In this document: one piece after another, positions 10,965 through 21,290 of the stretch
Position numbering within the stretch: the stretch's first letter is position 1
How the letters are laid out: each line of letters begins with the position of its first letter
Assembly (NCBI GenBank): GCA_001600415.1
Contig: BCJX01000006.1
Coordinates: forward strand, 1,424,364 to 1,488,363
Source: Pascua guehoae
Lineage: Eukaryota; Basidiomycota; Tremellomycetes; Trichosporonales; Trichosporonaceae
Reading direction: 5' to 3'
Length of the DNA stretch: 64,000 nt
Made by a program: the position numbers and the translations under genes
Notes under the pieces: model-generated
Told to the model about the DNA's origin: nothing
What the model saw: the letters and a program-made list of their open reading frames with translations, nothing else
Database searches by the model: none

Positions 10965-11739
10965 GGGCTGTAGCGAAGCTTCACAAGCAGTGTTTCATGA
11001 AACCTTTGCTCGCATGCGCACCGAGGGTACAGTAACTTGCTCGGCCGATGGGCAGCCCCTACTTCACACAGACTGGTGCCTCTTCAGAGTCCGGGTGCCG
11101 TGTCGCTTGCAGACCGACCTTGCCGAGCCGTTTCCCTGTACTCTGCACAGACCACCAGACAGGCCAGACATGCCAGACACCTTGTCAGCAGCTCAGCAGT
11201 GTAGCGCGTGCCACCACTGCCGCGTGGTTGTTCTCTCCCACTCGTTCTTCGTCTCCCACTATCGCTGCATGTTACAAAATGCTTTTCTGCAGTCACCTCC
11301 CCTTAGTCAATACATCTAGTACACCTGTTAAAGGTAGTCGCCTCCTTTGTCTCCTAGGTCGACCAAAACGCACCGTGCTGGCGAACAATGGTGGCACAAC
11401 AAAGCCTGCGCCCACTGACCGCCGAAGTGTCAACAAACTCAGATCACGTGACTTCAGAAAAGTCAGCCAACCACCTGTCACTGGCTCGTCATCCCTCCCT
11501 CGCTCGTACTCCGCACCCTGTGGTTGACTCTTGTAAACACCCACACTCCCTTTATCACTCCTCTCACACATTTTTGAACTCTTTGCCTCACGGTCACCCT
11601 ACATCTCTACCGCCCGCTTCCACCAGTGGGAGACATCGGATCCCGTCCTCAACCACCGACTTACTTCGTCCCAACTCGCCTCTCCTCGAGACTGTCGTGA
11701 CGCTGGCTTCGAATCCCTCCCCGTTCCTCTTGCGCAGCC
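10965..11739. other. Intergenic region, promoter of the gene at 11740
   Basis: No supported gene. The last 250 bp are C/T-rich on the plus strand, typical of fungal core promoters and 5' UTRs. Confidence 0.5.
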
Positions 11740-13053
11740 ATGTGGTTTCCACTCACGCTGCGACGAGTCGTCGACGGCGCGCAGCGCCTACGTACGGCTG
11801 GAATGGGGACTGCTACTCGCACCTCTGGCGCGCACCTGGCGGCACCCTTGACGGTGAAGCGATACAAGAGTGAATTGCGAGGACAGCATACGCTCTTCCT
11901 CTCTAACAAGGACATAACGCAGCTCAAGCATGAATTGGCCGTCCTGCGGCAATGCAGACTTGAGAAAACCCCGGTGCCGTTTACCTACAAGTCGCTGGGC
12001 GAAAAATATGGTCTCGATGGGAAACTGGTATCCAAGTTGGCGCTCGAGTGGGGACTGCGTGAGCCGGGCGTCTGGGTGCCGACAAGGCCACAAGAGGAGT
12101 GGGACCTTCTGCGCAGTGACTGGGAAGCCGTGAGCTGCGACCCGTCGTACAAAGTGACTTCTAGCGACCTGGCCAGGACGCACGGGTTCTCGTTGACGTC
12201 GGTATTCTCGTGGGCGCAAGCCGAGGGCTTGAAGAGCGGCTACGAGGCGATGAGAGGAGCCATCAAGCCGATGGGGCTCACCAAGTCGAGGCAGTCGTTG
12301 GAGACGCTCCTGAGCCTCCGCAAAGACCTCGATGCGTTCAGAGAGCGACGCACCGACGACGACAAGAGCCCGTACGCTGCCTTCACCGAGATTGGCGCAA
12401 AGTACAATATGCATCCCGTCATTGTGTCCGTGTACGATTACCGATGGAAAAAGGAGGTGCCCATCGACCTTTTCAGCACAGGCGGCGCCTTCGACGAGTC
12501 ATCCACCGGCACGGTCCACGATGCACTCAAAACGCTCAACCAACTCGGCATTCGGTTCGACCAGCTGCCCATCAACACGCTCAGGAAGCGGTACGGTGTA
12601 ACCAGGGATACCTTGTACAAGCTGACCCGCCCCCCCGACTACAAGGAACCCAAACTGCGCCCGGGGGTCGCGACCCCAGCGTACCTCGTGTCCGATATCG
12701 CACAGCACCTCCTCTCGTACCCGTCTGGCTTGGTCCCGACAAGCTATGTCGCCAGGACATTCGGTGTCTCGCAGCGGACCGTCCACTGCTTGGCACACAA
12801 TATGGGACTCTACGGCGATGCCTCAAAGACGTACCCGTCCCCAAAGCCCCCACAGTGGTTCCTTGATGGCTTCACGAGCCCTCCTCCCACACCCGGCGAT
12901 GCGTCTTCCTCCGAGTCACCATCGCCCACCACCGCGTCTGGCTCGTCGAAGCGGGCGCCCAAGGCAAAGACCCCAAAGTCCCCAAAGACTCCGAAGACCC
13001 CAAAGGCCCCAAAGACTCCAAAGACTCCAACGACTCCAAAGGCGTCAAGCTAA
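11740..13053 (+). CDS. Unknown protein with five helix-turn-helix-like repeats and (S/T)PK tail
   Basis: Single-exon frame of 437 aa. No known family is recognised. The protein carries five copies of a similar unit, each a leading helix followed by a helix-turn-helix-like core. The cores are near residues 84-106 (SLGEKYGLDGKLVSKL), 143-164 (DLARTHGFSLTSVFSW), 217-238 (EIGAKYNMHPVIVSVY), 280-296 (TLRKRYGVTRDTLYKL) and 336-357 (YVARTFGVSQRTVHCL). The shared pattern is a basic or small residue, an aromatic, Gly or Asn, a hydrophobic residue, then a second helix. The N terminus is Arg-rich with one acidic residue in the first 40, compatible with mitochondrial import. The C terminus (405-434) is a run of KTPK/KSPK steps like histone H1 or AT-hook tails. 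A nucleic-acid-binding role is inferred, not shown. Confidence 0.75.
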   Translation: MWFPLTLRRVVDGAQRLRTAGMGTATRTSGAHLAAPLTVKRYKSELRGQHTLFLSNKDITQLKHELAVLRQCRLEKTPVPFTYKSLGEKYGLDGKLVSKLALEWGLREPGVWVPTRPQEEWDLLRSDWEAVSCDPSYKVTSSDLARTHGFSLTSVFSWAQAEGLKSGYEAMRGAIKPMGLTKSRQSLETLLSLRKDLDAFRERRTDDDKSPYAAFTEIGAKYNMHPVIVSVYDYRWKKEVPIDLFSTGGAFDESSTGTVHDALKTLNQLGIRFDQLPINTLRKRYGVTRDTLYKLTRPPDYKEPKLRPGVATPAYLVSDIAQHLLSYPSGLVPTSYVARTFGVSQRTVHCLAHNMGLYGDASKTYPSPKPPQWFLDGFTSPPPTPGDASSSESPSPTTASGSSKRAPKAKTPKSPKTPKTPKAPKTPKTPTTPKASS

Positions 13054-13173
13054 GCCGGTCGAATGTGCCACACCCGTCGCTCAACTCCTCGGTGTCCGCT
13101 ATTGTCCTCGCTGCAATCGCGACAGGCCCTCTCGACCCGCCGCTTGTATACCGGCCACCACAACTCTCCCCTC

Positions 13174-13175
<2 letters not shown>

Positions 13176-13206
<31 letters not shown>
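13176..13206. repeat. Homopolymer tract of 31 C
   Basis: An uninterrupted C run followed by a T and a further C7, 120 bp downstream of the HTH-repeat gene. It is probably length-variable, and the exact count is vulnerable to sequencing error. Confidence 0.9.
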
Positions 13207-13209
<3 letters not shown>

Positions 13210-13222
13210 CCCCACGTTCATC

Positions 13223-13842
13223 ATGTTGTTTGAGAGCATACTCGCTCTCGTCTGGATGAACCAGCCCTCCGAAGACGCGTGAGTCTCCTGCTCTCTCTCC
13301 CCTGCGAGCGTCCCTGGCTGACGAGATCAGGTTCCAGCGCCAATTTACGACACGACAGAGTACAATCACATTGCGAACAGAGTCGATGGGCCACCGACGT
13401 AGGTACTCTCACCCTGTCCTTGACGTCGCTCACACAAGCAGCGTCGATGCCGCCATCCGTCCCCGAGCCGGTTTGCGACTATGCTTCGACTTCCGGTCCC
13501 CTTCGACATCAACAACTCCACCACCCTCCGCATCCCCTTCATTCGGCTTCTACATTCCCTCTTGCAGTGGTTCCTACATTGCATCCACATCGTCATCGAC
13601 CCGGCAACGGCTTCAGTATCCTCGGCGTTGAACGCTTCACCGACTTTACATCGCCCCTTCGATCCCAGCATCCGTACCGCTCTCAGCACGTAGGAGGGAC
13701 CCCCCCCCTCGCGGCGGCCCTCCTGTTCACCACGTCACACTTGCAACGGAGCTCGTCCTCGTGTCACCTCCAGACACAGGCGCGAAAAATGGTGACGATT
13801 CTCATGCATACTAATGGCTACATACAAGACAAGGCACAATAG
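13223..13842 (+). CDS. Possible small three-exon gene of unknown function
   Basis: A frame-consistent model is 13223-13278, 13331-13398, 13442-13842 (174 aa). The first intron has a good GTGAGT donor and a CTGAC branch site before its CAG acceptor. The product begins MLFESILALVWMNQPSEDA and continues into a His/Pro/Ser-rich region without a domain. A different frame of the third exon (13481-13693) also reads sensibly, with a hydrophobic stretch IPFIRLLHSLLQWFLHC, so the end of the model is uncertain. It lies in the 930-bp gap between two convergent genes. Non-coding sequence is the alternative. Confidence 0.25.
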
Positions 13843-13983
13843 GCGGGAAGGAAGGTGAGAGAGGAGGGAGGCCCGGCGGCGGCGGGAGGACAAGGAAAGG
13901 AAAAGCGGGCCGAGAGTCCAGGGAGGAGGAGATTTGAAGACATTTGACTGGCGCGCACCACGCGTGCCGTGCCCTGGACGCGA

Positions 13984-16629
13984 CTAGACGAGGCGCCTCT
14001 GGCTGGCGTTGCGCGCGACCTGCCTGAGGGCGGGTGCGACGCTTCCGCGTGTCCTGGCGTCGATGAGGTTTGAGACAAACTCTGTATTGGTGCTCGAGGG
14101 GCGGGACCACCACGCGCTGTCGTGGAGGTGTGCGCGAGTATCGCGGCGGTCGTCCTGCGAGTACTCGCTCTCGACGTACTCTTCGTCGCCGCCGTAGAGG
14201 TCGTAGAGGGACTGGAGGGCAGTTTTGCGCTGCGAGCGGACGCGGTTTGCGTTTGCGGGGTAGCCTGGGGAGGTGGACGACGTGCCGCTCTTGTACTTGC
14301 CCGAGGGGACTTTGCGGCTGCGTGAGCGGTTGTGGAGCTTGAGCGGGGTGGTGCTGCGGATGGGGCCCGAGACGGGCGGGGGCGGGGGCGGATGCATGGG
14401 CGGCGGGGTTGGGGGGAAGCTCGCGCCGGGGAAGGACGTGATGGGGGCGTGTGGGGGCGGAGTTGCGGGGGGTGTGCGGTTGGTGACGACGAGCTGGGAG
14501 CGGCGAGGCTCGCGGCGTGATCCGGGCTGGGACGAGCGCGAGTGGCGCACGGACGCGCGGGGCGGGGGCACGGGGGACATGGGCGAGTTGGGGACCGAGG
14601 GCGTGCGGCGGCCCTGCATCATGGGCGAGAGGACGGGGACGGGCGGGATGATGGGCGGCGGGAGCACGCGGAGGCCCGAGTTTTGCGGGTGCGGGTTGAC
14701 ACCTGATGCGGCGGCCGTGGACGGCGCGTCGGTCGGGTCGTCGAACGGCGTCTCGAACGGGTTGACCGGCTTGCGCACCACGTTGTTGAACGGGTGGTCG
14801 GCGGGTGTAGGTGATACCGACTCGGGGTACCGGCTGTCGGCCTCGAAGGGCTGCTGTTCGCCACTGTTCCCGTTACCCCGCTGCTGCCCGTGCGACTCGT
14901 TCGAGTGTAGCTCCTCAATGCTCGACCCGCCCGAACCGCGCGGGCCCAGTCCTCGGATCACACCCGCCCCCGCTCCCATACCATTGCCCATGCCCATACC
15001 GGGGCCAGCGTGCATGCCGCCCACCGCACCCGCGCCCGCCATGTTGGGCTGGTACATGGACGGAATGTCGGGCACGGGCGGCGCGTCGGGAATGTCGGTA
15101 AAGTACTGCTTTTTCGACGACCACATGGGCGAGCGAGGTCCCCACACCGACGACGCGCGCTGGCGCCCACGCGGGGACCGCCGCGACGGGCGCCGCATCA
15201 TCCACCAGAACAGGATGCCCAGGAGAATCAGCCCCGCAAGCGCGCCCAGCACAGAGCCCGCAATGATGCCCGCACGGTTCGGGCTGTGGCCCGACCCAGA
15301 GTTGGCGCTGTCCTTGCTCTTGTCGCCGTCCTTGCTGTCCTTGCCGTCCTTGCCGTCCTTGCTCGTCTTGGAGGTAGAAGCGGCCGACGCGGCATCCGTC
15401 TTGTCGCCTGTAGCGGCCGGAGCGTCGGTCGCATCCGCACCCCCCGTGGCCGCGCCGTCCTTGGCCGCCGCGTCGGGGTCGGCGGCCGGGGCCGGCTTGG
15501 GCTCGGCGTCGGCGCCAGTGCCCGCAGCATCCCCGGTGGTATCAGCAGCGGTAGCACCCCCAGCGGCAGCCGCACCGGGGTCAGCAGCCGGCGCGGGGTT
15601 GGTCGTGTCGTCCGCGCTCGCGGGGGAAGCAGCGAGGACGGGGACAGTGACTCCCGCAGCGGGCGGGTCGCCGTCGACCTTTGCGCCCTTGTGAAAGTCA
15701 ATCTGCCACGGCTGGGCCTGCGCGCCGGCCGCGGCAGCGGGCGAATCGATCGACATCGAGTACGTGACGGACGGGTCCAGCGGGGCCATGTAGAGCAGCG
15801 GCGCTCCGCCGGCGGCGGCACCGGCAGCCGACGCGGTGGACGCTGGGATCGTCATTGTGGCGGGTGCACCGAGGGGCGGGGCGGGGGAGAGTGTGATGGA
15901 CGTGTCGCCGCCCGAGGCTGGAGTGCCGTAGATTTGCAGCAGGGTCGTGTTGGCCGGGACGGCGACGGCGTTGCCGCTCTCCTGCCGCTTGATGAGGTGC
16001 GGGAGGCGGAAGCGGAAGCGCTTGCGTCGCGCGTTGCCGCCGGGGACGGCCATGAAGGTCTCGACTTGGTCCGTGTCGCTCGAGCTGCACGTGTTAGTTT
16101 GCTGCTCTGGTGCAGGAGATGGGCATGTGCTGGAGAGGGGCGCTACTCACGTCTGCTGGAGGACCGTGAGTGTGACAGACGACAGGCAGATGACGCCGTT
16201 TGCGAGCGTCAGAGTCGCCGTGTGGTGGGCGTACTCCAGCCCCACCGTGCCGGTGATGACGCCCGCGGCGCCCGTACCGTACGGCTGGGCGGGCTGGTCG
16301 TCGACAGTGAACGTGAGGCTCGTTCCGGCCGCGACGCCACCGATAAACGACAGCCCCCGCCCGACCCACGAGATCTGCACGGACGCGCCGGCAGTCGCTG
16401 CGAGGTGGCCCGGACACTGGGTCGTGCCCGCCGCTGCCCACTCGCCAGTGTATCCGAGCAGCGGCGAGTCGTGTGTAACGTTTGTCGTGTATTCGCGGTA
16501 CGCTGCGGGGGCGACGGAGAGGGTGGCGGATGTGGATGTGGGTGTGGATGTGGATGGGGGCGCCGGGGTCGACTGAGCCGCGACGGCGGCGCCCAGGAGC
16601 AGGCCGCGCACAATGGCGCAGAGGAGCAT
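13984..16629 (-). CDS. Type I single-pass surface protein with jelly-roll-like ectodomain
   Basis: Exons 16629-16151 and 16084-13984 (859 aa), joined by a 66-nt intron with a CTAAC branch site. A signal peptide (about residues 1-18, GLLLGAAVAAQ) is followed by a beta-rich ectodomain (about 45-160, including GYTGEWAAAG and VQISWVGRGLSFIGG) resembling the discoidin-like modules of fungal membrane proteins. A second beta block, an Ala/Asp/Gly-rich stalk and a run of KDG units (about 401-415) come next. One transmembrane helix (about 431-456, GIIAGSVLGALAGLILLGIL) is followed by an RR-rich stop-transfer. The cytoplasmic tail of about 400 residues is disordered, rich in Pro, Ser and Gly, with PPP clusters that could bind SH3 or WW domains. 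This plan suggests a wall-anchored sensor or receptor (inference). No catalytic motif is seen. Confidence 0.75.
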
Positions 16630-17770
16630 GGTTGGTGGCGACGGCGACGACGAAGCGGCCAGAAATGAATGAATGAAAGAAAGTGGGCGATGGAGAAGAC
16701 GTTACGGGGGCGACATCGAGTCGGTATCGTATACTTAAGACTCGACGACGGGTGTGTCGTCGTACCAGCTGGTCGACAAAGTGGGTCTTGTCATCCCTTT
16801 AATTCCACCGCCACCCCCGTGTTCGCGGTGCTGTTCGTGTCGCAGGTCGCCGGGCCTGACACTGAGGGCGGTACGCTGGGGTGTTTGATCAGTTTCAACC
16901 CCCTCGTAGACACGCAGCCGCCCTCGCTGCCAATGTGCCCATGGCCATTGTACACCATTGTTGTCCACCCCCTCACACTCTGACAGAGCGGTGCGCGAGT
17001 GCACTGCCTTGGCTGTGCGAGTTTGTGACGTGAGTGCACAATGTCCGTCGGCCCATACCCCCGTGGTTGCCTGCGGTGGATTCTGAAGCACGAGGGGTTG
17101 AGCTTTTTAGGATATGCGGGGGCGATGGGAATAATAAAAAAGCAGTGCAGTGCAAAAACATGGTCGTCTTGTTGACGTTTACTCACTCTTGTTGAAAAGG
17201 GGCAAGTCGCGTTTGAAACGAGCGGGTAGGCACTGCCACAACCCCCCCCCACCATGGCCCCCCTCCACTTCCCTGAAACCGCACTGCCTCATTGCCGCAC
17301 CATTTCATGCGGCGGTGCAACTTGAACCTCTCCTCAACCGTGCGCGGGCTTCAGTGCACGGCGGTGAGCATGATTCGGGGATAGAGTCGAGGCTCTGCAT
17401 GGCCATTCGCTTCCAGTAGTAGTGCTTCAGACGCGTTGATACTACCTCGTACCTTGGGCATGTGATTTTCCACATGGGATCGCCATCAAGCTTGCCGAGA
17501 GACATACGCCACGTGGATCAAACTGCAATCTGCCCATCGCCCATGTGTTGACAACGGAAGCAAATCCCCCTCAAACCGACTGCGTCATTGCCGGTGCGCC
17601 GCCAGACAGTACAGTAGTCAGACTTGACCTTGTACGCGCGCACGGACGTGTCCGAATGCGTGTCGCGTCACTGGCAAACTTGTCCAACAGTCGCTGTTCA
17701 TTTGTGCATGTTCAAACTCTTGCCTAGACCTAGACCTCTACGCGCCCGACACTCGTTTCCAGCTCGCAGA
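16630..17770. other. Divergent intergenic region
   Basis: Lies between the minus-strand surface-protein gene and the plus-strand BEM46 gene, so it should contain both promoters. No gene, tRNA or notable repeat was found. Confidence 0.5.
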
Positions 17771-19248
17771 ATGGTGTCAACATCGACAATGTACACCATC
17801 GCAAAGGTATGCAATGCCCAGGTGTTTCGCCCCCATCGCACCGCCCTTTGCCATCGCTTACCCATCGCACAGTATGGGGCTGGCATCACAGTCAGCATCC
17901 CATTCATCATCGCGAGCGCCTTGTGGTTCTTCCAGAGAAAGTTGATCTACCCCGCAAACTTTCCCGAGGGTTCACGAACGCGTAAGTCATACTGACACCC
18001 CCTGTCGCGTGGTTGTGTGAACATACATGCTTAATCGTCGAGGCATCGACCGCTTGCTTCTTGATCCCTGTGCCTTGCGTCTCAGCTGACATGCAGAGGT
18101 GCCGCGTCCCACAGATGCCGGTCTCCCTTACGAGGACGTGACACTCACGACACTCGACAAGGTCCGCATCAAGGCATACGTGATCCCTGCGCGGCGCCGC
18201 ATCGTGCCCCTCGGCGAGCTCCGCGGCCTCACTCCGGCCGAAATGTTGAAGAGGGGACGCGAGGAGGCAGAGGACTGGGAGAAGGAAAAGGACACGGAAG
18301 ACGCACACGAGGTGGGTATCATTTGATCCAACTCGGCTGACCCAGCAGTACATCAGGTCGCGCCCGACTATTGTCATGTTCCACGCCAACGCCGGTAATG
18401 TCGGCCATCGCATTCCGCTGGCGCGCAAGTTTGTGTCAGAGTACCGGTGCAACGTGTTCATGCTGAGCTATCGCGGGTGAGTTGACCTCCCATTCTCCAA
18501 AGTTAACTCTCAGATACGGCCTATCCGACGGCAGCCCTTCAGAGCAGGGTAAGTTGACCAGCTGCGTGTGCGTGCTAGTGCTGACAAGCAGGTATCCGGA
18601 TTGACGCTGCGGTATGTCCCATGCTCCTCGGGGAGAACCTCAGCAACTAACCCCAGGCCGCAATGGAGTACCTCGCCACGCATCCCCTCCTCAAGGACAC
18701 AAAGCTGGTGGTATGTTACCATGTACGGTGCCTTGCTGAACCTGAAGCTCTACGGACAATCTATCGGTGGTGCTGTCTGTCTCGACACCGCAGCTGCATT
18801 CCCTGACATGGTGGGTTCCGAGCCTGCCACGGATCTAACCCTTCAGGTATCCGGCGTGATGATCGAAAATACGTTCCTTTCGCTCAACGAGCTCGTGCCA
18901 CACGTCATGCCGATGCTCCCCAAGCCCATGATCAACCTCCTCCTCAGTGACCGCTGGGATGCGCGCAAGGTGGTGCCCAAGATTCCAAAGGACACGCCCT
19001 TGTTGTTCCTCTCAGGCCGGCACGACGAGCTTGTCCCGCAGAGCCAGATGATTGCTCTTCGCGAGCTTCGCGGCGACGGCCACAAGTGCTGGCGCGAGTT
19101 TGACGGGTCGCACAACGACACGTATCTCAACCAGGCCTACTGGGATGAGATTGCAAAGTTCCTCCAGAACGAGGTGGCGCGGTCGGAGAAGCGGACACCT
19201 ACGCAGGCAGAGAAGGCTGAGCCCGTAGTCACAGAGAAGCAGGGGTAG
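17771..19248 (+). CDS. BEM46: BEM46/ABHD13-family alpha/beta hydrolase
   Basis: Nine exons: 17771-17806, 17873-17981, 18097-18311, 18349-18476, 18514-18548, 18592-18611, 18657-18710, 18748-18810, 18847-19248 (353 aa), all GT-AG and in frame. An N-terminal membrane anchor (about residues 15-33, TVSIPFIIASALWFF) precedes the hydrolase fold. The oxyanion region reads FHANAGNVGHR and the nucleophile elbow GQSIGG. The acid and histidine of the triad are visible in SGRHDELVP and GSHNDT. This is the complete BEM46 arrangement. The family consists of ER or plasma-membrane-anchored serine hydrolases linked to polarity in fungi; the substrate is unknown. An acidic/Lys-rich insert (about 95-118, EDWEKEKDTEDAHE) is unusual. 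Exons of 35 and 20 nt sit in the core fold. The acceptor of exon 4 could be 3 nt earlier. Confidence 0.88.
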
Positions 19249-19540
19249 TTGGGTGTAGCTGTAATGTGCGTAGTATAGATGACGGTCATGCCACTCTTCA
19301 TAAAGGTTGGCACTTGGTGGGTGGCAAAAGTGCCACATCAACCGAGGCTTGTTTGTATGGTGGCGGAGAAATTTGAAACGCCGACATAGACCCTGAGTTG
19401 CCACCCAGTTGCCGATTGCCACTCAAGATGAGTCCACCGACTGATGGATGCATCATCTCGCCACCACTCTCCTCTCCTTCTCACTCGCCTGGCGGCACCC
19501 CCTTCACACACCCCCGACACCCCGGAAACACGATATCAAG

Positions 19541-20917
19541 ATGGGCGGCGGCGACCTGAACATGAAAAAGTCGTGGCACCCGGCCCACTTGAGCATCCAA
19601 CAGGATGTGTGGAAGAGGGAGCAAAAGGCGCTCGAGGAGAAGAAGAAGTTTCAGCAGGTGATGAAGGAGCGCGAGGAGGAGCGACAGATGATGGAGCTGC
19701 GGCGCATGCAAGAGGCCGCAACGGGCAAAAAGGCCGTCGAGCGCGTCGACTGGATGTACGCGGCGCCAAACGCCGAAAGCACGATGGGCGGGCGCTTCAA
19801 CGAACGCGAGCTCGAAGACTACCTCTTGGGCAAGAAGCGCGTCGACGACGTTCTCCGCGCGGCGGACAAGAACGTCGGTAACGCCCACAAGGACTTTATC
19901 GCCGTCCAAAATGCAAACACGGCGCGCGACACGGCCGCCAAGGTCCGCGAGGACCCGATGTTTGCGCTCAAAAAGGCCGAGCAGGACCAGCTCGCGGCCC
20001 TCATGAACCGCCCCGACGTTCGCAGGCAGCTCAAGGCGGCCAAGCGCGAGCGCGAGGGTGGAGAGGACAAGGAGGAGCGCAGGGCGCGCCGCCGTGCTGA
20101 GAAGGAGGTGAGTTGGGTACCTCACACTGGTGAGCTGGAGCTAACTCTTCAGGAGCGCAGGCGAGAACGCCACGAGAGGCGCCATCGCGACGACCGCTCA
20201 GACGATGACGACTACCGCCGCCGCCGCGACGACCGTGATAGGCGCGATCGTGACCGCGACGACCGCCGGGATCGCGACCGCGACCGCGACCACGACCGCA
20301 GCTCTCGCCGACACCGCGATGCCTCGCGCTCTGTGTCTCCGCGCCGTGATCGCCGGGACGAGCGCCCGCGCTCTCGGTCACCGAAGCGCGAGAGGGATGA
20401 CTCGCCAAAGAAGGCGAGGGACAGCGGGGGCGAGAGCGTCAAGCGTGAGAGGGATCCTTCACCGCGGCGGGATTACCGCAATGGCGACTCGAGGGACTAT
20501 CGCAATGGTGACTCGAGGGACAACCGCAACGGCGACGCGAGGGACTACCGCAATGGCGACCGCGACGACCGTGGACGCCGCCCAGACTACCGCCGTGACC
20601 CTCCTCCTCGCCGCCCTTCTCGTGAGCGCAAGCCCGCTGCCGGTGCAGCCAACCCGCTGGACGACATGCGTGCAGCACGCCTGGCTGCCATGTCGGCTAC
20701 TGCCTCTGCTGTGCACGCCGAGCGCAAGCAGACGCTCGCAGAGCGTGCAGCCGAGGAGCGCAAGGTGTTTGAGCGCGAAGAGGCGGCGCGCAAGCGATAC
20801 CACCGCGACGAGGCGGCAGGACTGATGATGAAGCACACGGAGAAGGTGAGCGGCGGCGTTGGCCTTGCCGAGTCGCTGCAGCGCCGGGGCGGCAAGGGTC
20901 TGCTCCGGGATATCTAA
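19541..20917 (+). CDS. CWC25: Pre-mRNA splicing factor CWC25
   Basis: Exons 19541-20107 and 20153-20917 (443 aa). The N terminus, MGGGDLNMKKSWHPAHLS, is the CIR/Cwc25 signature, which decides the start over an in-frame ATG at 19448. Charged helices follow (about 15-60), then the conserved WMYAAP and YLLGKKRVD segments. CWC25 joins the activated spliceosome and supports the first transesterification step (family knowledge). The second half is low-complexity RD/RS sequence with five DYRNGDSR-like repeats (about 295-335). The C terminus ends GGKGLLRDI. The single intron is 45 nt, a multiple of three, and contains no in-frame stop, so retention would give a longer protein. Confidence 0.92.
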   Translation: MGGGDLNMKKSWHPAHLSIQQDVWKREQKALEEKKKFQQVMKEREEERQMMELRRMQEAATGKKAVERVDWMYAAPNAESTMGGRFNERELEDYLLGKKRVDDVLRAADKNVGNAHKDFIAVQNANTARDTAAKVREDPMFALKKAEQDQLAALMNRPDVRRQLKAAKREREGGEDKEERRARRRAEKEVSWVPHTGELELTLQERRRERHERRHRDDRSDDDDYRRRRDDRDRRDRDRDDRRDRDRDRDHDRSSRRHRDASRSVSPRRDRRDERPRSRSPKRERDDSPKKARDSGGESVKRERDPSPRRDYRNGDSRDYRNGDSRDNRNGDARDYRNGDRDDRGRRPDYRRDPPPRRPSRERKPAAGAANPLDDMRAARLAAMSATASAVHAERKQTLAERAAEERKVFEREEAARKRYHRDEAAGLMMKHTEKVSGGVGLAESLQRRGGKGLLRDI

Positions 20918-21290
20918 GTCGTCGTGGTGCGACGACTTTTGTACAAGTAGAAAAGAACAATCATGTATTGCCTAGACGCTGGATAGACCTGATGGCGCAA
21001 GCCGCATTCCAGGTGCTGTACCACTGGACGCGAGATTAGCCCTGTTGTCACCTGTCACGCAGAGCCTGTGCAATAAAGTAGTCTAGATTGATTTCACGAC
21101 TAGTGTACCCCAGTGTTGGCACCTCCCCATGACGTTTTTTTTGTAACGTTTTGTTGGACCGAGCGTTGATGAGCACAGACCTCGGCGCCGAGACTGCACA
21201 TGCACATTACATGTGTCTTCGCAATGTTTGCCCGGCGGTCCATGTTGCATTCTCACCATCGTACATTGCTTCATCATCACCATTATTGCA
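20918..21290. other. Intergenic region between CWC25 and the CM1 gene
   Basis: Contains the CWC25 3' end and the promoter of the downstream gene. No gene or repeat is seen. Confidence 0.5.

Noticed and set aside
20031..20895. Antisense frames over the CWC25 RD-rich tail
   Set aside because: They arise from the repetitive GAC/CGC codons of the sense gene and have no independent support.
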